DNA from: CBDBIG01 sp965205845 [NCBI: bacterium]
GTDB taxonomy: Bacteria; SAR324
DNA length: 64,000 bases
NCBI GenBank assembly: GCA_965205845.1
Contig: CBDBIG010000005.1
Coordinates: forward strand, 707,173-771,172
Direction: 5' to 3'
Below, in pieces: positions 46,211 through 55,248 of the stretch (the stretch's first letter is position 1; each line of letters opens with the position of its first letter). The position numbers and the translations under genes were made by a program. Under the pieces are notes generated by a model. That model saw nothing but the letters and a program-made list of their open reading frames with translations, was not told the origin of the DNA and did not search any database.

Positions 46211-47115
46211 TTGCAAGAGGGCACCCGCATCTTTTAGGGGGCCCCTGGGCCCGTTTTCCCCGTGAGGGCAGCGGCTTGATGAAAACAGCGCTCGTCTTTG
46301 GTGGGCAAAGTCGCGCAACCATAAAAACTGCCCGCCTTGCCTTGGGCGTTCAGGATGGCCAAAGCCTTTTCGACGTCCATCCCAAACTTTTCCTTAGCTT
46401 AAGGTTTCCCCGTCAAACTTAAAACCAACCCAGGATCGCGCCAGGGGTCAAGAGGGATACCACCAGGCAGACCATCGGTTTGTCCGTTGATTTTGGACCA
46501 CGCAGATAGCCCTTGGCAAGCGCATCTCAGCAAATCCGAACACCATCGCTGGAAAGGCCAGTGGCAGCAATCAAGCGGCGCACCTCAGCGGCCTGTCCAA
46601 GAAAAAGGGGCTCTTCTTTGGCTGCCTCTCGCTTGACAAGTGAGCCCGGCCACGGTTAGTTCGAGCGTTTGTAAAATACTGCGATCGTGCGCATCGCGCG
46701 CTTCGGTCTCTTGAACCAAGGGTTAGGTAGGCGTCTTTCTTGATGGCTAAAAATTACCCTCATCCGCGTGAAAGCCCCCGCCCCTCGAGGCCGGGCGGAT
46801 CCGCCTCCGTGCCCAGTGCGGTTTGGGTTTTAGGCTCCCATTCATCAGAAAACCCAATTGAAGGGGTGAGCAGATGCGCTAAAAAATGGTCGGCACAGCC
46901 AATGCGAGCGTTGCGCTCGGCGTCAAACCGTACATTGCCTGCAAGGGTGGTTGGGCGCCGAACCGCATGGTGGCTCTCGCGGATAACACGCCTTTGAGGG
47001 AATGCGCAGGCGCAAGCCTTCAAAACCTCTGCGTAGCCTTTTCTCGAAGCACCCAAATCACGCGGGAGGTCTGCGCGAACGGCAATATCCATCCCCACAT
47101 AATAGTGGTCGCAAG
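46211..47115 (-). other. decayed accessory sequence upstream of the Dam remnant
   Basis: Minus-strand pieces with prophage-like codon use and no intact family. A short frame at about 46380-46237 reads MDVEKALAILNAQGKAGSFY and ends TGKTGPGAP-stop. Just upstream another ends IPLDPWRDPGLVLSLTGKP-stop. A 119-residue open stretch (46760-47119) begins MPCDHYYVGMDIAVRADLPR. None is recognised. The region is probably an eroded prophage or IS remnant. Confidence 0.35.
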
Positions 47116-47190
47116 GCATGGGGACGGGGACACCCGCTATATTCCGTTATTTCTATGTGGTGGCATAAGCATGGGGACGGGGACAATTGA
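47115..47190. repeat. REP-like motif pair
   Basis: GGCATGGGGACGGGGACA at about 47117-47134 and AGCATGGGGACGGGGACA at about 47169-47186 flank 34 bp containing GCTATATTCCG. A related GCATGGGGACGGGCACATAC lies at 3863. These look like the REP sequences mobilised by RAYT (Y1-type) transposases. No RAYT gene is in the window. Confidence 0.6.
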
Positions 47191-47269
47191 AAAGGGGTTG
47201 TTCCTTTTTGTGCGCGAGCGTGTGGCTCGAGGTGTAAGCAGGGGGTTGGCGCAAAGTCGTTGCCTGCCT

Positions 47270-47343
47270 TGTATGAAAAAAGGTAGGCAAATTTTCCAAA
47301 AAAACCACCGCAGCCTTACTAGGGTTGCCTGTGGTGGCGGTTT
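47270..47343 (+). terminator. two consecutive terminator-like hairpins
   Basis: TTGCCTGCCTT (47270-47280) pairs with AAGGTAGGCAA (one G-U) across a GTATGAAA loop and is followed by ATTTT. Then ACCACCGCAG (about 47304) pairs with CTGTGGTGG (47329-47338, one G-U) and is followed by CGGTTTT. They could end transcripts leaving the repeat region. The plus-strand gene they serve is not obvious. Confidence 0.45.
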
Positions 47344-47618
47344 TGTGTGGTGTCATCTGCGGACTACACACTAACAAAGGCGTAACGGTTATCTGCCAAA
47401 CCCGTTGAATCAACGCTTTCCCCAAAGCAGGTCGTGTTTTTTGCTCACATGATTGTTATTTAAGCCCATATGCATAAGCGTGCATTTTTTGCCTGCCCAG
47501 GCATCCAAATTCAATCCAAGCCTTAAAAAATGGTGCGCATGTTGCACAATGCCAAGAATACAAACGCAGTTGCGTTCCAGCAACACTTTAACCGGCATGT
47601 ATCAAAGCAAAGACCAGC

Positions 47619-47876
47619 ATGGCAAAAACGAAAAAAAGCAGTCAGACAGCACGTGTAATTCAGTTGCCTATTCATGAACAACGCTTCATGATGCGTGGGG
47701 TTCGTTTAGGGGGTAGCTCTGTATTTCAATTGGAATTATTTGGTAATGCCGAGTGCCACTTTGCTCCCATGTCTTTGCAAATGTCTTTGCGAGAATTGGG
47801 GGAATGGCTCGAAGCCCAGCAAGAAGCCAACCGCAATAAGGCATCCAAAGGCCCTGTAAAGTTGTATGCCGTTTAA
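47619..47876 (+). CDS. hypothetical protein, 85 residues
   Basis: A short cytosolic protein with a basic N-terminus (MAKTKKSSQTARVIQ), a central mixed strand segment (RFMMRGVRLGGSSVFQLELFG) and an acidic helix (SLQMSLRELGEWLEAQQEAN). No motif is recognised. The codon pattern is chromosomal and the frame is clean, so it is probably a real gene. No gene is adjacent on either side within 600 bp. Confidence 0.5.
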   Translation: MAKTKKSSQTARVIQLPIHEQRFMMRGVRLGGSSVFQLELFGNAECHFAPMSLQMSLRELGEWLEAQQEANRNKASKGPVKLYAV

Positions 47877-48508
47877 GCGTCCCATCTTAAAGAATCAACC
47901 AGGATCCCTCCAAGCAAACCAAGTAAACCCCCAAACAAAGCCATTCCACTTTTTTCAAGACATGCAGAAGGGTTCGTTTTGAACGGGTTTGTGGCTCTTG
48001 TAAGCGCATTGTTCATTTGGTTGCTGGGTAGTTTTTAGCAAGCGAACGTATTTGGCCAAGGATACATCAGGCATCGGTCAAAGGTGGTCCACATCTTGGG
48101 AGAAAAGTCAAGGATGGCCATGAGATAATTTTTCTGCCAAGATATCCTCATCTGCTTGGAACGCCATTTTTAGGTGCTGCCTCGGTAAAAAACGTGTTTT
48201 CACAAAAAATAGGTGATGCTTAGGGGAATCCCCTATTTCGAACCGCTCGAAGCGCCTTTGGCCTTGTTTCAACGTGGCTTTTACGTAACTCTTTTGTTTG
48301 CAGGCCTGCCATTTGTGGGCATAAGGGGTGCGACAACGCCGCTATGGTGCACGCGCACTGCCGCAAATGGCCGTGTTACCATGAAATACAAACTACACAG
48401 CACGTGGCCGTATGTGGGGTGCGTTAGAAAAAAATAAATGATGGCGTCCACAAACAGCGTTGCTGAGCACCAGAATTATTCCACATCAACAACTGGAGAA
48501 AAATACAA
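47877..48508. other. nrdJ upstream region
   Basis: 630 bp without a convincing gene. Because nrdJ depends on B12, I looked for a cobalamin riboswitch; the conserved B12-box words are not visible. A weak GGAG lies 11 nt before the nrdJ ATG. Confidence 0.5.
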
Positions 48509-51500
48509 ATGGGTGCGGAAAATGTAGTACAAATACAGCCTGAGCAAAAAGCTGCTAAGGGTCTGACGATGAAGCGCTTTTTTACCCAAAAGGGGGCCTC
48601 GCCTTACGATACGCTGGAATGGAAGAAGCGTACTTCGGTGATTAGTGAGCCCAATGGCAAGGTAGTGTTTGAGTCGAGCGATGTCGAAACCCCTGCTTTT
48701 TGGAGCCAACTGGCCACCGATATTGTGGTCTCGAAATATTTTCGCAAAGCAGGCGTGCAAGGTACAGGTGGAGAGGTGAGCGTACGCCAGGTGGTAAAAC
48801 GTATTGTGAATGCCATTCGCGTGTATGGCGAAAAATACGGCTATTTTCATAGCGAAGAAGATGCCCAAACCTTTGCAGATGAATTGGCCTACATGCTGTT
48901 ACATCAGCGTGCAGCCTTTAACTCCCCTGTGTGGTTTAACTGTGGGCTGCACCATGCTTATGGGATAAGCGGCAGCCCAGGCAACTTTAGGCACGATGAT
49001 ACCCTCAACCAGACGGTGGAACTGGAAAATTCCTATGCCTACCCCCAGTGCTCCGCGTGCTTTATTCAGAGCCTTGATGATGACCTGATGTCGATTTTTT
49101 CTTTGCTCCGCAAAGAAGCGCGGGTCTTTAAATTTGGATCGGGTTCGGGGACCAACTTTTCAAACCTCCGCAGCAAGCACGAGCGCCTTTCGGGAGGTGG
49201 CACGTCGTCGGGGGTGATGTCTTTTTTAGAGGTGTTTGACAAAGGTGCGGGCGCTACCAAGTCGGGCGGAACCACCCGCCGTGCAGCCAAAATGGTGTGC
49301 TTGGATATGGATCACCCTGAGGTGCTCGATTTTATTCGCTGGAAAGCCAAAGAGGAAACCAAGGCCAAAATTTTAATCGCAGGGGGCATGGCGGCCGACT
49401 TTAATGGGGAGGTTTACCAAACCATTTCAGGACAAAATGCCAACAACTCGGTGCGGATGAACGATGCATTTATGAAAGCCTATGAGCAAGATGGCGAGTG
49501 GCGTACCATAATGCGCACCACGGGCGAGGTGCACAAAACTTACAAAGCCAAAGAAATGATGCAAGAAGTAGCACAAGCTGCATGGGCTTGCGCAGACCCT
49601 GGAGTGCAGTACGACACCACCATTAATGCATGGCACACCTGTCCCAATACCCAGCGCATCAATGCTTCTAACCCATGTTCGGAGTTTATGTTTTTGGATG
49701 ACACTGCGTGTAATTTGGCGTCGATTAACCTGCTGCGCTATTGGGATGAAGACAGCAAGGTGTTTGATCTAGAGGGCTACAAACACAGCACCCGCGTGCT
49801 TATTACCGCCATGGAAATTTTGGTTGGTTTTAGTTCTTACCCCACCGAGGTAATCGCCAAAAATAGCCACGACTATCGTCCCTTGGGCTTGGGTTATGCC
49901 AACCTAGGCTCGTTGCTCATGGTAAATGGTCTGCCTTACGACTCCGATGAAGGCAGGGCGTGGGCTGCTGCGCTCACCAGTGTAATGTGTGGTGAAGCCT
50001 ATGCCGTAAGTGCGGAATTGGCACAACAAATGGGGACCTTTGCGGGCTATGAAAAAAACCGAGAACCCATGTTGCGGGTAATTGGTAAACATCGTCAGGC
50101 AGCCAAAAGGATCGAACGCATGCACTGCCCCAGCGACTTTTATGACGCTGCCCAAGAAGCATGGGCACGGGCAGAAGGATTGGGGAATGTGCACGGCTAT
50201 CGCAATGCCCAAGCCACTGTGCTGGCACCCACGGGGACCATTGGCCTGTTAATGGATTGCGATACTACGGGGGTCGAACCCGATTTTTCCCTGATAAAAT
50301 GGAAAAAATTGGCTGGCGGTGGCTATGTAAAAATTGTAAACCAGAGCCTGCCTCTAGCCCTGCGCACATTGGGGTATGGTACGCAACACATTGAGGATAT
50401 CACTCGCTATATTCTAGGAGCACGTTCGCTAACTGCCATTGGCTTGCCCTTAAGTCAGCAAGATATGGCCGATTTGGGCTACAGCAAAGAAGAGATTGCC
50501 CAAGCAGAGGCTTTTGTGCAACAAGCGGGGTCTTGGACCCGATTTACCCCTCATGTTCACGCGGCCGCTTTACGTGAGCGTGGGGTGGCAGAACGCACCA
50601 TTTTGACCATGAATTGGCAGGTGAATGGGCATGAAACCATTGAAGGTGCCCCCCACCTTAAAGAAGAGCATTTGCCTGTGTTTGATTGTGCCAACAAATG
50701 TGGCAAAAAAGGCACACGCTCGATTACGCCCATGGCGCATGTTCAAATGATGGCAGCCGTGCAGCCTTTTATTTCAGGGGCTATCTCGAAAACGATCAAC
50801 ATGCCCGAAGAAACCTGCGTCGAAGAAATTGAGCGCTTGTATGTGCAAGCATGGCGCGCAGGCGTTAAAGCGGTGGCTGTCTATCGTGATAATTCCAAAG
50901 GCTCCCAACCGTTAAGTGCTAGCTTGGAAAGCAGTACAAAGGACAAGAGCACCACCGTAAAACCAACGCCTCTTGCAGCAAACGAGGCGGTGATGAGCCC
51001 CGCTGCACGGGAGAAAGAACGCGAAATTGCTTGGCACTCACGTCGCGAACTGTCCCGCTTGCGCCATGGGACCACTTTGGAAGCGATTGTAGGTGGGCAC
51101 AAGTTGTTTTTGCGCACAGGGGAATATGACAACAAAGAGTTGGGCGAAATTTTTATTGATATGTACAAAGAAGGTGCCGCATATCGCAGCATGATGAACA
51201 GCTTTGCTCAAGCGGTTTCCGTAGGTTTGCAATATGGTGTGCCTTTGGAGAAATTTGTCAAAATGTTCACCTTTACCCGCTTTGATCCCTGTGGCATGAC
51301 CGACCACCCCAATGTACGTACCGCTACCTCTATCTTGGACTTCATCTTTCGTGTGCTCGGCATGCAATACCTCGACAGGTATGACTTTGTGCATGTTCCT
51401 CCCCAGGTAACCCTTGCCAAAGAAGGAACTCCCGCGATTCCCGCCAGTACAAAGGGTACAGATACACGCAATGACCTTGGGCAAACCGTAAATGCTGCAA

Positions 51501-51667
51501 ACAAAGAAAGTGCCTTCTATGGGGTGGCGACCGCCGCCAGTCCTAACGAGCACTTGGCAGAAATGATGGGCGATGCCCCTGTGTGCGACTCCTGTGGACA
51601 CTTGACCGTGCGCAATGGGTCATGTTATCGCTGCCTTAATTGTGGCAATTCGATGGGCTGTTCTTAA
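48509..51667 (+). CDS. nrdJ: adenosylcobalamin-dependent ribonucleotide reductase (class II)
   Basis: A 1052-residue enzyme reducing ribonucleotides to deoxyribonucleotides using adenosylcobalamin, so it works with or without oxygen. Visible are the active-site region FNSPVWFNCGL, the substrate-site Cys in YPQCSACF, the NPCSEF loop with its radical Cys/Glu, and APTGTIGLLMDCDTTGVEPDFSL. The C-terminal redox/zinc ribbon is CDSCGHLTV and CYRCLNCGNSMGCS. A TSCBD-like domain (about residues 850-950: RLRHGTTLEAIVGGHKLFLRTGEY) precedes the ribbon. nrdA/B are not present here. Its 3' end is triplicated. Confidence 0.96.
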   Translation: MGAENVVQIQPEQKAAKGLTMKRFFTQKGASPYDTLEWKKRTSVISEPNGKVVFESSDVETPAFWSQLATDIVVSKYFRKAGVQGTGGEVSVRQVVKRIVNAIRVYGEKYGYFHSEEDAQTFADELAYMLLHQRAAFNSPVWFNCGLHHAYGISGSPGNFRHDDTLNQTVELENSYAYPQCSACFIQSLDDDLMSIFSLLRKEARVFKFGSGSGTNFSNLRSKHERLSGGGTSSGVMSFLEVFDKGAGATKSGGTTRRAAKMVCLDMDHPEVLDFIRWKAKEETKAKILIAGGMAADFNGEVYQTISGQNANNSVRMNDAFMKAYEQDGEWRTIMRTTGEVHKTYKAKEMMQEVAQAAWACADPGVQYDTTINAWHTCPNTQRINASNPCSEFMFLDDTACNLASINLLRYWDEDSKVFDLEGYKHSTRVLITAMEILVGFSSYPTEVIAKNSHDYRPLGLGYANLGSLLMVNGLPYDSDEGRAWAAALTSVMCGEAYAVSAELAQQMGTFAGYEKNREPMLRVIGKHRQAAKRIERMHCPSDFYDAAQEAWARAEGLGNVHGYRNAQATVLAPTGTIGLLMDCDTTGVEPDFSLIKWKKLAGGGYVKIVNQSLPLALRTLGYGTQHIEDITRYILGARSLTAIGLPLSQQDMADLGYSKEEIAQAEAFVQQAGSWTRFTPHVHAAALRERGVAERTILTMNWQVNGHETIEGAPHLKEEHLPVFDCANKCGKKGTRSITPMAHVQMMAAVQPFISGAISKTINMPEETCVEEIERLYVQAWRAGVKAVAVYRDNSKGSQPLSASLESSTKDKSTTVKPTPLAANEAVMSPAAREKEREIAWHSRRELSRLRHGTTLEAIVGGHKLFLRTGEYDNKELGEIFIDMYKEGAAYRSMMNSFAQAVSVGLQYGVPLEKFVKMFTFTRFDPCGMTDHPNVRTATSILDFIFRVLGMQYLDRYDFVHVPPQVTLAKEGTPAIPASTKGTDTRNDLGQTVNAANKESAFYGVATAASPNEHLAEMMGDAPVCDSCGHLTVRNGSCYRCLNCGNSMGCS

Positions 51668-51812
51668 GCAGACATCTTACCGTGGGCAATGGGTCATGTT
51701 ATCGCTGCCTTAATTGTGGCAATTCGATGGGCTGTTCTTAAGCAGACATCTTACCGTGGGCAATGGGTCATGTTATCGCTGCCTTAATTGTGGCAATTCG
51801 ATGGGCCGTTTT
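51612..51812. repeat. 74-bp triplication of the nrdJ 3' end
   Basis: The unit beginning GCAATGGGTCATGTTATCGC occurs at 51612, 51686 and 51760. Each copy re-encodes the terminal zinc-ribbon residues and the stop (TTCTTAA, altered in the last copy to TTTTTAA). Only the first copy is in frame with the gene. The copies are almost identical. Confidence 0.96.
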
Positions 51813-52505
51813 TAAAAGGCGTTCAGAGTGGGGGAAGGTGTGCTTTTATTTTTGGCCCTACGGTTTGTGGGGAACTGAGTGCTGTCACCTAAGACCTCAC
51901 TGAGGGTGCGCAAGACCTCGACCCAGGGGGCCGTACTATTTTCCGCAGTCTTCATGTGGTGTCAAAACATGCGTCGGCACACACGCCATGCGTCCCAAAA
52001 ATTCACTGTGCCCGGACACTTGCTTTGCCACTGGTCAAAAAGAAATGGTTTTTTGTTGTTTTTTGTGGTTTTTCAACGGTTTACGGGAAGTGTGTTTGCG
52101 CCAAAAGGGTGGTGGCACGTGTCTCGCCTAAAAAACGGTGGCATGCGGGTTTGCGCGTTTTCGTTCACATGGCTTTACACTTCTCACAAGGCCTTGTTCG
52201 AGGGAATTCGAAAGCGTTCGAAAGCGTTCGAACCCCCTAACATCAAGCCTTAGCGGGTTTTACACAAAAAATGCCCAGGGGGGTTTATGCCCCGCAAAAG
52301 GTCGGAGTTCGGCACTCTAACATGGAACTGAACATGGAACTCAATTTTTCGCCCTTTTCATGGATCAAGCCCTTGTTTTGAAAAGACTTTTGCGTGATTG
52401 GCCTAGAGATAAAAAATAATCTACCATTGCCACTCCTTTTTTTTTAAACCGCCCTGGGTTGCACGTAAATCACGGGCACAACCTGTTCTATTTCGTCCAT
52501 GTTTT
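51813..52505. other. repeat-bearing gap before the Mu-like prophage
   Basis: No gene recognised. It contains the inverted copy of dispersed element half B (52016-52172) and, upstream of it, CACTGTGCCCGGACACTTGC. A short tandem AAAGCGTTCG pair occurs near 52210. The left boundary of the prophage probably lies near 52.5 kb; I see no clear attachment duplication. Confidence 0.45.
52016..52172 (-). repeat. dispersed element half B, inverted copy
   Basis: Reverse complement of the B half seen at 3721-3867 and 13881-14202. It shares the words CCGTAAACCGTTGAAAAACC and GCGCAAACCCGCATGCCACC (read on the minus strand). It is more diverged than the tandem pair at 14 kb and lacks half A. Confidence 0.85.
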
Positions 52506-52506
52506 C

Positions 52507-52660
52507 TTACAAGGTGTAGGGTTTTCGCTCCCCGGTTTTGGGGTCGGGGTCGTCCCATTTTTGGAGCACCAGCCAGGTTGCCCCCCCTTCTTTGCGCTTT
52601 AATTCTTTCACCAATCCCAAACGGGCAAGGCTGTTCGGCTTTAGCACAAACACCACATCG
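52507..52660 (-). pseudogene. fragment of an unidentified phage-type gene (C-terminal part)
   Basis: On the minus strand, clean coding-like sequence reads GDVVFVLKPNSLARLGLVKE and ends WDDPDPKTGERKPYTL-stop. It has no start of its own: at its 5' side it runs into the MuB remnant on the other strand, so the junction near 52.66 kb is a rearrangement point. A continuation after the stop (MDEIEQVVPVIYVQPRAV) could be the start of a following gene. Family not recognised. Confidence 0.45.
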
Positions 52661-53550
52661 CCAAGCCCAGCAGTGCCTGTCCCAAGCCGATGCGGCCAAG
52701 CGGATTGGGTGCGGGGCAACAGCGCTTTCGCGCTGGCTTAACGGCAAGTACACGGGCGATAACGCCGCCCTTGAAGCCAAGGTTTGCCAATGGCTAGAAG
52801 ACCAAGCCTGCCAAACCGCCTTTTTGCCCAGCAAGGGCGCAGACTGGATAGAAACCCCCACAGCCCGCCAAATCGGCATGGCCATTGCCTACGCCCACCT
52901 AAGCCGCGACATCGCGGTGGTGTGCGGTGGCGCAGGGGTTGGCAAAACCATCACCGCCCAGCACTACGCCCAAACCCGCCCTAATTGCTGGGTGTGCACA
53001 ATGGTGCCCAGTTTTGCCAGCGCCCCTGCCTGCCTTAAAGCCCTTTTGTTTGCCCTTGCCCCAAGCCAGCGCGCGGACGGACGCGGGGGAGATGTGGTTT
53101 ACCGCATGCTTCTCAGCCTATCTCTCAAAAAAAGACGCCCTGCTGATTATAGACGAGGCACAGCACCTTACCCGCCCCGCCTTGGAATGCCTACGCGCTT
53201 TGCACGATGCCACTGCTTGCGCCCTGGTGTTCATGGGCAACGAGAGCGTCTACACCCGGATGAGCGGCCCGCGCTCGGCAGAGTATGCCCAGTTGTTTAG
53301 CCGCGTTGGCAAGGTGTTAAACCCCAAAAAAGCCCGCCGTGCCGATGTAGAGGCCATTGCCCAAGCATGGGGAGTAAGCGAGCAGAAAGCCCTTGGCTTT
53401 TTAATCAAAATTGGTCACGGCCACGGCGCACTGCGTGAGGTTACCAAAACCCTACGCTTGGCCAGCCTGGCGGCAAACGGGGCACGGCAGGCCCTTAGCC
53501 TAAGCCACCTTAAAACCGCTTATTCCGAGCGGGGAGGAGTTAGCGAATGA
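52660..53550 (+). pseudogene. MuB-like DNA transposition ATPase, frameshifted and N-terminally truncated
   Basis: Homologue of the Mu transposition activator B. An N-terminal HTH (LSQADAAKRIGCGATALSRW, then LNGKYTGDNAALEAKVCQWLE) precedes an AAA+ core with Walker A CGGAGVGKTITA and, in a different frame, Walker B ALLIIDEAQHL. Sensor and arginine-rich parts follow (FMGNESVYTRMSGPRSAEYAQLFSRVGK). The frame changes at the seven-A run about 53131-53137: removing one A joins both halves into one protein. The start is lost at the 52.66 kb rearrangement. B delivers target DNA to MuA, which is absent here. Confidence 0.88.
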
Positions 53551-53642
53551 ACCCGATCAAGCCCAAAAACAGGCGTCTGCGTGCACCTGCCTGTTCGCAT
53601 TTATACGCGGCACACAAGCAGCCCCATGTTTTGCTTAAATAA
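53547..53642 (+). CDS. small ORF overlapping the MuB stop (31 residues)
   Basis: MNPIKPKNRRLRAPACSHLY..., ending in LLK. It starts within the MuB stop (ATGA overlap), a standard phage coupling arrangement. It is basic and not recognised. It may be the start of a truncated early gene. Confidence 0.35.
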   Translation: MNPIKPKNRRLRAPACSHLYAAHKQPHVLLK

Positions 53643-53654
53643 ATAAAGGAGACC

Positions 53655-54010
53655 CGTCATGAAAATTGACATCAACAGTTTAAGCGCAGCACGACAAAAA
53701 TGGCATCTCAAAGGGGAGACGCGCCTATAAGGCATGGGTAAAAAACCTCTTTTTTTTGCGTGGCCAAGGCAGGAGGGGGTTTGTTCGCCCCAGCAACCGA
53801 CCCCGCGCAGGGCTACAACGCTGGCAAGGAGGGCTATAGATGAAAACGCCAAAGGTTTATGTTGGCGCACGCTTAGAAAAAGGGATGCCCCCCCTTTAAA
53901 CCACACCCTGACACCCTTAATAAGGAGTCCCCACATGCAAGCCCAAACCATCCCCCAGGTTGGAATATGCATCACGCTATAAAAAAAGCGACCCTTGCGC
54001 ATGAGGTGGC
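53655..54010 (+). pseudogene. string of truncated gene starts (deletion scar of the early/lysis region)
   Basis: Three ATGs with good Shine-Dalgarno sequences open frames that stop quickly: MKIDINSLSAARQKWHLKGE at about 53659 (AAAGGAG before it), MKTPKVYVGARLEKGMPPL at about 53840 (AAGGAGG) and MQAQTIPQVGICITL at about 53935 (AAGGAG). Each looks like the beginning of a phage gene whose body was deleted. Together they replace the several kilobases that normally lie between B and the portal. Confidence 0.4.
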
Positions 54011-54013
54011 GCT

Positions 54014-54121
54014 ATGAGTTTTTTGCAAACGCTTTGCGACGCCGTAGTGAGCGGATTTGGGTTTTTTATGGGTGGGTTCGCTGCCTACGGCATGTTGGAA
54101 ATGTGCGAGGAGGGCCCATGA
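54014..54121 (+). CDS. small phage membrane protein (35 residues)
   Basis: MSFLQTLCDAVVSGFGFFMG, continuing GFAAYGMLEMCEEGP: one hydrophobic helix with a short acidic tail. It overlaps the next small frame by ATGA. Mu-like phages carry tiny membrane genes before the terminase, and this position and size fit, but no specific counterpart is recognised. Confidence 0.4.
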   Translation: MSFLQTLCDAVVSGFGFFMGGFAAYGMLEMCEEGP

Positions 54122-54237
54122 AAACCAAATCCTTTTGCCCCAACGAGCAAGCCTACCGCAATAAAAAATACGCGGCCCTGCACGCCCAATCGAGCAAAAT
54201 GGGCTTTCGGCGATGCCCAATACCGCGGGCTGGGTAA
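54118..54237 (+). pseudogene. truncated phage gene fused out of frame to the portal remnant
   Basis: It starts MKTKSFCPNEQAYRNKKYAA and stops after 39 residues. In the +1 frame the same DNA continues as FGDAQYRGLGKQLRRAQRKK and leads directly into the portal coding sequence. This marks the deletion junction that removed the terminase and the first half of the portal. Confidence 0.4.
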
Positions 54238-54286
54238 GCAACTACGGCGTGCGCAGCGCAAAAAACCTGAGCACCTTAAAACGGGC

Positions 54287-55243
54287 TTGCCCGTGCGCGG
54301 AGGCTTGGCTCGCGTGGCCGTTTGGAGTTACCTCTTTAAGGCCTACGCGCTCAAAGACTGGGCAGCCTTTTTAGAGGTGTTTGGGATGCCCTTGCGCATT
54401 GGGCGTTATGGGCCAGGGGCTAGCGATGAAGACAAGCGCATCCTGCGTCAAGCGGTGATCAACCTTGGGAGCGATGCGGCTGCCGTGTTGCACGAGAGCA
54501 TGCAAATAGAGTTTCAAGATGCCGTGCAGGGCCGGGGCGGGGAGGGCCTGTTTTTGGCAGCGGCCGAGTTTTGGGATAAGCAAACCAGCAAGGCGGTGCT
54601 TGGGCAAACCGCCAGCACCGAGGGCACCCCTGGCAAACTGGGCAACGATGCCGCCCAAATGGAGGTGCGCCAAGACATACTGCGCGCAGACGCCGCCGTT
54701 TTGGCAGCCACCTTAAACCGCGACCTGGTCAAGCCTTTCATTGACCTTAATTTTGGCCAGCCCCCCGATAACCGCTATCCGCGAATTGTGTTGCCTTTGC
54801 CTGAGCCCGACAAAATGGAGGCAATCGTTGATGCCATTGCCCGCCTTGTGCCCCTTGGCTTGCGCGTTGACCAGCACACCCTGTGCGAGTTGCTCGGTTT
54901 GCCCGAACCGGGCTCCGATGCCCAGTTGCTTGGTACGCCAGCCAGCGCAACCCAAGCCAGCAACCAAGCCCTAGGGCACATATTAACAGCCCTTGCCCAA
55001 GCAACACCAGCCCAAGCGCAAAGCGAATTAGATGCCTTGACAGAGGAAACAACCCAAAACTGGCAGCCCTTGCTGGCGCCCTTGCTTGATCCCTTGGTGC
55101 AAGCCCTTGGCCAAGCGAAGAGCCCAACAGACCTCGCGCGCTTGCTCGCCCAAGCCTTGCCCGAGAGCGATCCGGCCCCCCTTGCCAAGGCGATTGCCCG
55201 CGCCACCTTTAAAGCGCGTGGCATGGGTGATGGGGAAGGCTAA
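54287..55243 (+). pseudogene. Mu gp29-like portal protein, C-terminal part
   Basis: 318 residues of a Mu-type (DUF935) portal, starting in the conserved GLPVRGGLARVAVWSYLFKAYALKDW and continuing FLEVFGMPLRIGRYGPGASDEDK and NRDLVKPFIDLNFGQPPDNRYP. It ends in a low-complexity Ala/Gln-rich tail. Full portals in this family have about 500 residues; roughly the first 200 are missing, and the apparent start is a TTG inside the protein. Without them no portal ring can form. It ends 5 bp before the MuF gene. Confidence 0.85.
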
Positions 55244-55248
55244 AAACC

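Noticed and set aside
46740-46997. Plus-strand 85-residue frame as a gene
   Set aside because: Arginine/serine/proline-rich composition typical of the wrong strand of GC-rich decayed DNA; overlaps other frames without support.
46760-47119. Minus-strand frame as a transposase
   Set aside because: YYVGMDIAV looks faintly like an IS110-type start, but no DEDD pattern or later catalytic region is present.
48213-48437. 74-residue frame before nrdJ
   Set aside because: No ribosome site, no recognised domain, and composition like intergenic DNA.
48100-48508. Cobalamin riboswitch upstream of the B12-dependent reductase
   Set aside because: The conserved B12-box words and core stems were not seen by eye; a covariance-model search would be decisive.
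52421-52885. 154-residue minus-strand frame across the MuB start
   Set aside because: It overlaps the recognisable MuB HTH on the other strand. Only the shorter fragment at 52507-52660 looks coding-like.
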